NCBI RefSeq assembly: GCF_900110245.1
Contig: NZ_FOCZ01000003.1
Coordinates: forward strand, 124,001-188,000
From: Niastella yeongjuensis
GTDB taxonomy: Bacteria; Bacteroidota; Bacteroidia; Chitinophagales; Chitinophagaceae
Direction of reading: 5' to 3'
DNA: 64,000 bases
Below, piece after piece: positions 18,079 through 26,395 of this stretch. The notes under the pieces were generated by a model. That model was not told the origin of the DNA and did no database searches. It saw only the letters and a list, made by a program, of their open reading frames with translations. The first letter of the stretch is position 1. Each line of letters begins with the position of its first letter. Made by a program: the position numbers and the translations under genes.

Positions 18079-18095
18079 ATATGAAATCTTTCCTG

Positions 18096-21000
18096 ATGAT
18101 ACATCGAAAACCTTTCCGGCTGCTATGTTTCATAAGCCTCACTTTATTGAGCATTGCCAATAGTGCATTTTCTCAATTTCAATTTTGGAACCCCAGCCAT
18201 GCCATAGGCCCGGTTAGCGGTAATACCCATTACACGTATAATCAAACACCTGATCAATTGGTTGAGATCTATATTGCAGGCTTTCCATCGGTGGGGCAAA
18301 CTTACCAGTGGTGGAGCAACACTACACCCAATGATGCGGGTTTTTCTATGATCGCGGGAGCAACGCAAAGCAGTTACACGCCGGGACCACTTACACAAAA
18401 TATGTGGTTCAAAAGACAAACGACCAATATAAATGGGGCATCTATTTTTTCCAATGTGGTAAAGCTAACCGTCGTTTCAGCTAATTGGGAAGACCGGAAT
18501 TATGTCCGGGAACATGATGTACAGGTAACGGGTGTTACTACCTGGCAGACGGTAGATCAGTTACCTATTGGCCAGAAAATACAAACCACCAGTTATGTAG
18601 ATGGTTTAGGGCGTTCTGTTGAAAAGATAAGCCGTGAAACCGCTACACCAGCTACGCCGGGTGGGCTTTGGGGAGATGTGGTGCAATTTTCTCAATACGA
18701 TCAGTTTGGCCGGGAATCTCAAAAATACCTTCCTTATACTACATCAACTGAAATTGGGAAATATAAATCAGCGCCGCTTACGGAACAACCGCAATATTAT
18801 ACGAACGTATATAACGAAACGGCTGCGTATGCTTCCATTCAATTTGATAAAAGCCCGCTAAACAGGATAGAAACAATGAATGGATCGGGTGCTGCCTGGT
18901 CCAATGCTACGGGAAGAACGGCTGTCTATGATATGAACAGTGCAGCCGATAATGTTCAGATCTTTACCGTAGACTATATTCAGGGTAATCCGCCTGTTAA
19001 CAGGGGCGCCTATGCTGCCAATGCCTTATATAAAGCAATAGGTACTGATGAAAATGGTAAATCGATTATTACTTATACAGATATGTCAGGATACCTGATC
19101 CTAAAGAAAACGCAGAGCGATGATGCGCCATCTGCTGCACATACCGGTTGGATCTGCACGTATAGTATTTACGATGACAAAGGTTTGTTACGTTATGAGT
19201 TGCAACCCGAAGCAGTCAAATACCTGGATAGTCACGGCTGGTCTTTTGCTGGTACTGACGGAGCGCAGGTGCTGAAAGAATTATGTTTTCAATATAATTA
19301 TGATGACAAAGGAAGAATGATCTGGAAAAAAGTTCCCGGAGCCGATCCGTTAAACTTGTTGTACGATGTTCGTGACCGGCTTGTTTTTACCCAGGATGGG
19401 AACCAGGCTGCCTTATCAACTCCACAGTGGACTGCCAATTTATACGATGAATTGGACCGGCCTGTTGCAACTGTATTATATAATACTACCAAAACAGTTA
19501 CTCAATTACAGGCAGATATCAATAACTCAGTAAATACTTCATTAGCTGTTACTACCAACGCACAGGGGTATTCAATAAATACTTCAACTTTTAATAATCC
19601 TGTTTCGAACAGTGATCTTAATAACACTGCTGTTACGGCTATAGTAAAATACCAGTTTTACGATGATTATTCCTTTGCTACGGCCACGCAATTCAACACT
19701 GGGTTCACGAACCTATCGGCTTACAATACCTCCGATCCCAATGTATTGCCTATTGTTACTTCTAAACGTACGCTCAGCCTGCCAACCGGTAGCATGGCGC
19801 GGGTGTTAGGGTCTGGTACCTTTTTGTCGACTACTAATTACTTTGATGAAGATGGCCTGCTGATACAAACATTAAATGATAATATTAAAACAGGCACAGA
19901 CATCACTACCCGGCAATATAATTTTGATGGACGTATAATGAGCATCTGTTCCGATCACACAACAACCGGTACGGGCTTTAGTCATTTTATTACGCTTACC
20001 AAAAATAATTTTGACAAACTGGGCCGGGTTACTTCCATTCAAAAGCAATTTGGCAGCAACACTTTTAAAACAGTTGCCGCATATGAATATGATGACGTTG
20101 GCCGGATAAAAACTACCAACTTTGATCCCGACTACGTTCCGGTAAACGGGCGCACAGGTAATGGCCTCGAATCGTTAGCATATAGTTTTAATATTCATAA
20201 TGAGATAACAGGCATCAATAAAGATTTTGCGCTTAAGGATCCTGCAAATTATAATAAATGGGAGCATTTCTTTGGTATGTACCTGGGCTATGATAATAGA
20301 GATAATGTTTTCACTAAATCGCAATTAAACGGCCAGGTTACCGGTGTATTATGGAACACACAGGGTGATGATGCTCAGCGTAAATATGATTATTCCTATG
20401 ATAATGCGAGACGCTTGATAAATGCAGCGTTTACAGAACAAAAGCACCCTGGTGATGGCTGGGGCAATGCTAAAATGGATTTTTCCGTTACGGGTACAAA
20501 CGGAAAAATAACTTACGACCTGAATGGGAATTTGTTGAATATGCTGCAGAAGGGAGTAATGCCCGGTACAGCAACGCCTATAACAATTGATGAATTGAGT
20601 TATACCTACGCATCTTATAGTAACAAGTTACAAAGTGTAACCGACCAGATGCTAACAACAAATGTAAATGGCTTGTCAGGCGACTTTAAAGATGGTAGTA
20701 ACGGAACTGGTGCTGACTATGTATACGATAATAACGGCAACGTGGTGATTGATCTGAATAAAAATGCAAAGGAACTGGAAAATGTAGCTAATGCCAATGG
20801 TATAAGTTATAATTTTCTGGATAAGCCGGAAAAAATACGAATAGCCGGCAAAGGAACCATCAGGATCGTATACAGTGCTGATGGCCAAAAGCTGCAACGG
20901 GTGTATATACCCGAATCGGGAGACCCTGCCACTATTACGACCTATATCAATCAGTTTGTATACCAGGAAACCGGATCTGTTACAACAACGGCCGCACCGC

Positions 21001-23006
21001 CTTTTGCCACCAGTGGCGGAACGCTTTCCTATATTAACTTTGAAGAAGGCCGCATCCGGGCAATAACACCGACTGCCAGTAGTACGGATGGTGGTTTGGA
21101 TGCAATGGCTGTCAGCGGCAATATCACCTTGCCCGATGGAAGAATGGGTGCGTATGATTATTTTGTAAAAGATTATCAGCAGAGTGTGCGGATGATATTA
21201 ACCGAAGAAACGCACAGCGCTTATAACACGTGTACCATGGAAACCAGCCGCAGTATGGCTGAGGATCCTGTGTTTGGTCAAACTGGTGGAGCTAATGAAG
21301 TAGAGTCAACGCGCTGTCCGAAACCAGCCGCCTGGCAAAATGCCAACCTCGGTAATTCAGTTAGCCGGTTGGGTAATAATGCCGGTCATAATATCGGCCC
21401 TAATACCTTACAAAAGGTAATGGCTGGTGACAAGGTAAATGCTTCCGTTTACTATTATTATGAAGCTTCAACGGGTGGTACCAGTCCTAATATGGTAAGT
21501 ACAGTGTTAACCAGTTTGGCACAAGCCATTACAGGAGGCGGCGTGGCATCCAGCATAGTAAAAGCAAATGCTACCGGTATAACAAATCAATTAAATGGTA
21601 CTTCCGGATTTATAAATGCTGTACAGCCTGCGGGTGGTGTCGGCACAGCGCCTCAGGCCTACTTAACCGTCTTGTTTTTCGATGAGCGTTTTAATTTTAT
21701 AGAAGCGGCCGATGGAGGTGTGGTGCACCAACAAGTAGGCGCTTCAGGAAGTGACCCGGCCCCAATTGGTTTAGGAACCGTTAAGGCGCCGAAGAATGGA
21801 TATGCGTTCGTTTACGTAAGCAATCAAAACGATCAGGATGTATTCTTCGATAACCTGAAAGTGGGCATTACAAGGGGAAATATTATAGAAGAAAATCATT
21901 ATTATGCTTACGGATTGAGAATTGCCGCCATCAGTAGCCGTAAGGCGGGGGATGTGAATGAAGGGAAGTTAAAGAATGACTATCTTTATAATGACAAAGA
22001 GCTCTTTGATGACGCTGATCTGGGTTGGTATGACTATGGTTTCAGAAATTATGATGCACAAGTAGGCCGGTTTACCCAGCTTGATCCCCTTGCTTACAAT
22101 TACCCTTATTTAACTCCTTTTCAATATGCCAGTTGCGATCCTGTTACGAATATTGATATAGACGGCTTAGAGGGCGGAAGTGCAGTAGTTGGACTTGCAG
22201 GTGATTTTTTAGAAAGTACCAAAGGAATCAATCAGGCAGCTGTATTTGTAACAGCGGTAAGGGCAGTTAAAACTGTAGAAACAGCAACTTCTCTAGGCAG
22301 TTTGGCACTAAATGTTACCAGTATAGCAATACAAACTGCCATAACTACTGTTAGACTTATAGATGGAGATAATGCTACTATGCCGGTGGGGTCTTCAGAA
22401 AGTAGTAATACTCGAATGGGTTCAGGTCCCAGTCTATCGAATAGTGGAGGAAATGATGCACATGAAGGACCAGGTGATGAACTAAATGATAATAATTTAT
22501 TTGATCCTAAACCTAAATTTCCATCATTTCAAACATTACTATCAAATTATCCGCTACCTTATGATATTCGTCCGGATCGAACTCCCATAGATCCCAAAAA
22601 ACCGGTAAATGATGTAACCGGAGAAAACTTTTTATATTTTAACCAGTGTGCAATAAGAGTTAGTATAGCCTTAAGAAAGTCTGGGGTAAGTTTAAAAGGG
22701 GCAAAAAATTATACAAATCCAGGCTCCAGTCCATTGGGAAATGGTAACATTATTGGAGCAAAAAATTTAACCCGCTTCCTCTTGAAATTTGGCAAACCAG
22801 AAGAGTATAATGGTATGACTACCAATGTTGTTTCAAAAATAACAGGCAGAACGGGTATAATTTATTTTGAGAATATTTATGAGGGCGGAGTAAGATCACC
22901 AGACCATGTTCATATAGAATTGTGGGATAATGATCACTACCAGAGTAACTTTGATCCAATGCAAATGTTTAGTGGAACAAAAATTCTTTTTTGGGAAATA
23001 AAATAA
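18096..23006 (+). CDS. RHS polymorphic toxin 2, Tae4-like peptidoglycan amidase tip
   Basis: A near duplicate of RHS toxin 1 up to the core, with the same signal peptide (NSAFSQ), Ig-like segment, DUF6443-like domain and YD repeats. The start at 18096 aligns with the start of toxin 1; TTG 18063 and ATG 18081 are alternatives in the same frame (residue numbers below count from 18063). The RHS core is at about 1305-1372. The tip differs: NQCAIRVSIALRKSGVSL (Cys1529), HVHIELWDN (His1617) and a final ILFWEIK. These match the NxCAxRxS, HIDLW and FW pattern of Tae4 amidases, which cut D-Glu-mDAP bonds in peptidoglycan with a Cys-His pair. The tip is AT-rich (17 G/C in 60 bases at 22621-22680). An exported candidate immunity protein follows 6 bp later. 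Confidence 0.82.
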   Translation: MIHRKPFRLLCFISLTLLSIANSAFSQFQFWNPSHAIGPVSGNTHYTYNQTPDQLVEIYIAGFPSVGQTYQWWSNTTPNDAGFSMIAGATQSSYTPGPLTQNMWFKRQTTNINGASIFSNVVKLTVVSANWEDRNYVREHDVQVTGVTTWQTVDQLPIGQKIQTTSYVDGLGRSVEKISRETATPATPGGLWGDVVQFSQYDQFGRESQKYLPYTTSTEIGKYKSAPLTEQPQYYTNVYNETAAYASIQFDKSPLNRIETMNGSGAAWSNATGRTAVYDMNSAADNVQIFTVDYIQGNPPVNRGAYAANALYKAIGTDENGKSIITYTDMSGYLILKKTQSDDAPSAAHTGWICTYSIYDDKGLLRYELQPEAVKYLDSHGWSFAGTDGAQVLKELCFQYNYDDKGRMIWKKVPGADPLNLLYDVRDRLVFTQDGNQAALSTPQWTANLYDELDRPVATVLYNTTKTVTQLQADINNSVNTSLAVTTNAQGYSINTSTFNNPVSNSDLNNTAVTAIVKYQFYDDYSFATATQFNTGFTNLSAYNTSDPNVLPIVTSKRTLSLPTGSMARVLGSGTFLSTTNYFDEDGLLIQTLNDNIKTGTDITTRQYNFDGRIMSICSDHTTTGTGFSHFITLTKNNFDKLGRVTSIQKQFGSNTFKTVAAYEYDDVGRIKTTNFDPDYVPVNGRTGNGLESLAYSFNIHNEITGINKDFALKDPANYNKWEHFFGMYLGYDNRDNVFTKSQLNGQVTGVLWNTQGDDAQRKYDYSYDNARRLINAAFTEQKHPGDGWGNAKMDFSVTGTNGKITYDLNGNLLNMLQKGVMPGTATPITIDELSYTYASYSNKLQSVTDQMLTTNVNGLSGDFKDGSNGTGADYVYDNNGNVVIDLNKNAKELENVANANGISYNFLDKPEKIRIAGKGTIRIVYSADGQKLQRVYIPESGDPATITTYINQFVYQETGSVTTTAAPPFATSGGTLSYINFEEGRIRAITPTASSTDGGLDAMAVSGNITLPDGRMGAYDYFVKDYQQSVRMILTEETHSAYNTCTMETSRSMAEDPVFGQTGGANEVESTRCPKPAAWQNANLGNSVSRLGNNAGHNIGPNTLQKVMAGDKVNASVYYYYEASTGGTSPNMVSTVLTSLAQAITGGGVASSIVKANATGITNQLNGTSGFINAVQPAGGVGTAPQAYLTVLFFDERFNFIEAADGGVVHQQVGASGSDPAPIGLGTVKAPKNGYAFVYVSNQNDQDVFFDNLKVGITRGNIIEENHYYAYGLRIAAISSRKAGDVNEGKLKNDYLYNDKELFDDADLGWYDYGFRNYDAQVGRFTQLDPLAYNYPYLTPFQYASCDPVTNIDIDGLEGGSAVVGLAGDFLESTKGINQAAVFVTAVRAVKTVETATSLGSLALNVTSIAIQTAITTVRLIDGDNATMPVGSSESSNTRMGSGPSLSNSGGNDAHEGPGDELNDNNLFDPKPKFPSFQTLLSNYPLPYDIRPDRTPIDPKKPVNDVTGENFLYFNQCAIRVSIALRKSGVSLKGAKNYTNPGSSPLGNGNIIGAKNLTRFLLKFGKPEEYNGMTTNVVSKITGRTGIIYFENIYEGGVRSPDHVHIELWDNDHYQSNFDPMQMFSGTKILFWEIK

Positions 23007-23012
23007 ATTGAG

Positions 23013-23417
23013 ATGAATAAAGTAATGATATTGGCACTTGTACCTTTATTGCTATCTGTGAAATATACTACTGCTCAAAGTTCTTTCCCAAAGTGGCTTG
23101 TTGGCAGTTGGATAAGTGCAGAATATAAAGAAGCATTAGCTTCTGATCAAGGTGCAAAACGTGGTGCTTTGGTATCGCCGCAGTTCCTGTATTTTGATTC
23201 TTTGGGAACATGTTCCATTCAAACCAGAATGGAACATAAAATGAGTGCGGGCAAGCCTGTTAGTCAAAGGAAGTTTGGAAATTCTTTTCAATTCTCATAC
23301 ACGGTAAATAAAAGTATACTTAATGTTAATCAGGTAGAATTTGACAACGACCTGCTGTATATCACATTCAGTGGAGTACCTGTAAGCACTTTATTTAAAA
23401 GATATAAACCAAATTAA
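23013..23417 (+). CDS. Exported candidate immunity protein for the Tae4-like toxin
   Basis: A 134-residue protein with a clear signal peptide (VMILALVPLLLSVKYTTAQ). The mature part starts FPKWLVGSWIS, resembling the N-terminal GxW segment of lipocalin-like barrels, and continues with strand-like segments ending TLFKRYKPN. No known immunity family is recognised with confidence. The gene begins 6 bp after RHS toxin 2. Tae4 amidases act in the periplasm and their known antidotes (Tai4) are periplasmic, so an exported small protein at this position fits an immunity role. Role is inferred from position and location signal; similarity to Tai4 itself is not claimed. Confidence 0.6.
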   Translation: MNKVMILALVPLLLSVKYTTAQSSFPKWLVGSWISAEYKEALASDQGAKRGALVSPQFLYFDSLGTCSIQTRMEHKMSAGKPVSQRKFGNSFQFSYTVNKSILNVNQVEFDNDLLYITFSGVPVSTLFKRYKPN

Positions 23418-23424
23418 CGATAGA

Positions 23425-24117
23425 ATGAAAGAAGTGTCTGGATACAAAGTTATGAGTACAGCCGCTTTAAATGAATTGGAAGAAAAGAACCAGTCTCTAA
23501 TTGACTCAACCTATCAACTTGAAAGTAATCTTGCTTTTGTAACTGTTTTCAAAGATAAAACTGCCATAATACTTCCGGGAAAAGGTGACAAAGAGGGACT
23601 GTTTTTCGAAAACACCGAAGCGTTAAATAAAATGGTTGAGAGTGGTGTATATCCTGTTAAGGGAGATGGGTCTTTTTGGGAGAGGCAAAAATCCAGAGTT
23701 TTAAATTTTGCCAATGAAATGGATTATTATTGTTCAAGGCTTTCTGAAATGTTGAACTTTAAAGTAGAGCTTCGAAATGATCCTCAATATTTGAAAGAAT
23801 TGTCCCAAATAATTACTTTAAAATTTAGCACCAAACCGAAGCGTATTGACAAAAACCTGTATTGTTACCTCGCAATTTATGTCGGTGAGTTGTTACGGAG
23901 GAAGGTAGACGGAGCCTGGAAATTTCTACCAATCTATTCCTTGAACGTGTATTATCAACCGGAAATTGTAAGCAATGGTAAGTTCTGCGATCATTGGGGA
24001 TTTATAATAGGTCAATTGGAAATGGCATCGTTTCTTCCAGTTGATATTGAAGGTTTGATTGAAAGACTGGAAGGTGATTTTTTTCCTGTGGATAGTAGAC
24101 GGTATGCACAAATATAA
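23425..24117 (+). CDS. Hypothetical cytosolic protein at the end of the toxin island
   Basis: A 230-residue protein with no signal peptide or membrane segment and no recognised family. It is acidic and mixed in predicted structure, with SFWERQKSRVLNFANEMDYY near residue 90 and an aromatic-rich stretch CDHWGFIIGQLEMASFLP near residue 195. The ATG lies 7 bp after the exported immunity candidate, and a strong hairpin terminator follows, so it closes the RHS-2 unit. Possible roles are a second, cytosolic immunity protein or an accessory factor; position is the only support. Base composition is AT-rich like the toxin tip. Confidence 0.65.
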   Translation: MKEVSGYKVMSTAALNELEEKNQSLIDSTYQLESNLAFVTVFKDKTAIILPGKGDKEGLFFENTEALNKMVESGVYPVKGDGSFWERQKSRVLNFANEMDYYCSRLSEMLNFKVELRNDPQYLKELSQIITLKFSTKPKRIDKNLYCYLAIYVGELLRRKVDGAWKFLPIYSLNVYYQPEIVSNGKFCDHWGFIIGQLEMASFLPVDIEGLIERLEGDFFPVDSRRYAQI

Positions 24118-24126
24118 TTAGGGAAC

Positions 24127-24175
24127 AACGAAAATGGCCCTCTCCCGGCTCAGCCGGGAGAGGGCCATTTTCGTT
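24127..24175. terminator. Bidirectional terminator, 23-bp perfect stem
   Basis: Arms 24127-24149 and 24153-24175 are perfect complements around a 3-nt TCA loop, with A and T runs on the outer stem on both strands. It separates the convergent toxin island (+) and the delta-60 repeat gene (-). Confidence 0.9.
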
Positions 24176-24185
24176 AAAGAAGTGC

Positions 24186-26096
24186 TTATTTTTTTACAAA
24201 ACGGGTAATAGCGGAAGTTTTGCCATCGGTGGCCTTCAATGTATACACACCAGCAGGCAATCTGGTTATATCTATGGTGGTATTCAGGGCTATGCCATTC
24301 GATGTAAGTTTATTCACCTTTACCAAATGACCGCTTAAATCATAAACCTGCAGGCTGGTATTGCCAGTAAACCCACCGGGAATTTGAACCTGTAATACGC
24401 TCGTAACCGGGTTGGGGAACACCTGCAAATTGGTAGATATAGCGGTAGAGAACTTAATGATAAGAATTTTACTGTAGGTAAAGCTGCCATTAAGGTCACG
24501 CACCTGTAAACGATAATAGTTGTCGCTGGTGGTAAGCGGACTTTGATCGGTAAAAGAATAACTTTTTGAAATAGTGCTGTTTCCGGTAGCCGCTACAGTA
24601 CCAATGGTTTTAAAGGTTTTGCCATCGCTGCTGCGTTCAACCACAAACTGTGCTACATTTTCTTCGCTGCTGGTTGTCCATTGTAGTACCACGTTGCTGG
24701 TTTGTTGTTGAGCATAGAACTGGGTAAGTACAATCGGCAGGGCAACATTATCATTCTTGAAAGCGGCAACAAGAAGATCGGGAGGTCCGCCGCTGGTACC
24801 AGCCAGGTAAATACGGTCGCTTTTCACTGCAACCACCAGGCCTTTATCATCATCAGTCAAAGCTAAATTAGCGGCTGCCTTTCCATCTCCATCAAAGTTA
24901 ACATCGAGTACACCGGCAGGGGTAAAACGCATCAGCATTGTACCTAGTTTTTTATCAAGGTTTGAAGTAGGGAAAATGTCAACACAGCCTGCGATTACAA
25001 TTTTGCCATCGTTTTGCAGGGCTACGCTGTTACAATCATCATCCGAGTTCAGGCCCGTATAATTGGCAATTGCCTTACCACCTGTACCAAAGTTGCCATC
25101 CAATGAACCATCAGTAGTTACCCGTAAAACAACCACGTCACTATTGTTTCCACGTGCTCCACCCGGTTTGGTGATGCCGCCCACTATCAATTGACCATCG
25201 GGTTGAACGGCCATGCTACGCGCCTCATCAAACGTACCGGTACCAATATCGAAAGTGGCAATGCCACCCGTACCAAAATTTCCATCGAGTGCACCACCGG
25301 ATGTATAACGTACCAATGTGAAATCTCCATTGCCGGTATGGGTGTTTTCGAAACTTGAGTTGCTGGTTCCGGCTATGGTGATGGTGCCGGTGGTTTTATC
25401 GATCGCAATACCTTGCGCAATATCGTAACTATTGATGTTTGTTTTTACAATACCGCCGCTGCCAAACGAACCATCCAGGTCACCATCAGGGGTGTAACGT
25501 ACTACTGCAAAATCTGTATTGCCGGCAGCGTTGAAGCTGAATCCTGTCACTACTATTTTGCCATCATTTTGGATGGCCACATTGCGGGCTTCATCATTAC
25601 CGGGCCCCAGGTTGGTAGTAACTTTTCCTCCTGTACCGAAATCGGTATCAAAACTGCCATCTTCATTGAAACGCATTACACAAAAATCTTTATCGCCAGG
25701 CCAGTTCCAGCCGGCTATTACTATTTTGCCATCAGGTTGCAGGACCATTCCATACCCCCGTGCGGAGTTACCACGCGGCCCATCCTCTGAACGTGCCCTT
25801 ACTATACCGCCGGTGCCAAAGGAATTATCGAGTGTGCCGGCAGTAGTATACCGGACCAGGAGAAAATAATCGTCGTTTGCAGTATAACCGCCCACTAATA
25901 TTTTGCCACCTGATGTAAAGGCCATAGCCGTTCCAAAATCATATACATCGGGTAAACCGCTGGGATTATCGATCCTGAATCCGGGACCGTTGTCGTTTGT
26001 GCCTAATGCATTGAAGGATGGGTCCAGGCTGCCAACCTGGGCACTACCATACAGGCATAGCAAGGCCATTGCGAGCGTAGAAGTAAGCTTCTTCAT
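24186..26096 (-). CDS. Secreted delta-60 repeat protein with type A T9SS sorting domain
   Basis: A 636-residue protein with an N-terminal signal peptide (STLAMALLCLYGSAQ). From residue about 20 to 430 it carries repeats of the delta-60 / DUF5122 type: (L/D)xxFGTGG followed by VxxDGKIVVAG, about eight copies, predicted to fold as a beta-propeller. A strand-rich linker (VVLQWTTSSEENVAQFVVER) follows. The last 75 residues have the Por secretion tail pattern (VFPNPVTSVLQV, LPAGVYTLKATD, ending TRFVKK), the type A T9SS export signal. The protein is therefore probably released or bound at the surface; its ligand is unknown. It is monocistronic, with the bidirectional hairpin at its 3' end. Confidence 0.88.
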   Translation of the reverse strand: MKKLTSTLAMALLCLYGSAQVGSLDPSFNALGTNDNGPGFRIDNPSGLPDVYDFGTAMAFTSGGKILVGGYTANDDYFLLVRYTTAGTLDNSFGTGGIVRARSEDGPRGNSARGYGMVLQPDGKIVIAGWNWPGDKDFCVMRFNEDGSFDTDFGTGGKVTTNLGPGNDEARNVAIQNDGKIVVTGFSFNAAGNTDFAVVRYTPDGDLDGSFGSGGIVKTNINSYDIAQGIAIDKTTGTITIAGTSNSSFENTHTGNGDFTLVRYTSGGALDGNFGTGGIATFDIGTGTFDEARSMAVQPDGQLIVGGITKPGGARGNNSDVVVLRVTTDGSLDGNFGTGGKAIANYTGLNSDDDCNSVALQNDGKIVIAGCVDIFPTSNLDKKLGTMLMRFTPAGVLDVNFDGDGKAAANLALTDDDKGLVVAVKSDRIYLAGTSGGPPDLLVAAFKNDNVALPIVLTQFYAQQQTSNVVLQWTTSSEENVAQFVVERSSDGKTFKTIGTVAATGNSTISKSYSFTDQSPLTTSDNYYRLQVRDLNGSFTYSKILIIKFSTAISTNLQVFPNPVTSVLQVQIPGGFTGNTSLQVYDLSGHLVKVNKLTSNGIALNTTIDITRLPAGVYTLKATDGKTSAITRFVKK

Positions 26097-26341
26097 AAAT
26101 GTTTATTGTGTGTCTTAGAATAAGCAAAGGCACATAGAAATTGGAAGATGCTGTTTCAAAGGAATATGGGGCAGGCAAACAATTAAATGAAATTGTAATA
26201 TAACTATAGGTTGTTTCGGGGAAGACTGGAGCTTATACTGACGGGAAATTCACAGGGGGATCTTTTCAGGGCGCTATATTAGAAAGAAAAATCCATATTT
26301 AAAAACATTATGGGTTTTTAATCGTCAAAATACCCAATAAC

Positions 26342-26369
26342 AAAGCCCCGACCTTAGCGTCAGGGCTTT
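26342..26369. terminator. Terminator downstream of the M43 protease gene
   Basis: Stem AAAGCCC-C-GAC / GTC-A-GGGCTTT with one mismatch and a 6-nt loop, 27 bp past the stop of the minus-strand gene at 26396. The rest of 26097-26395 holds no gene. Confidence 0.7.
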
Positions 26370-26395
26370 ATTATTAAGTTTTATCAGTATCTCTT

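Noticed and set aside
5731-24117. Integrated prophage, ICE or transposon carrying the toxin island
   Set aside because: No integrase, transposase, tRNA end or flanking direct repeat was seen; tip exchange by recombination explains the AT-rich tips better.
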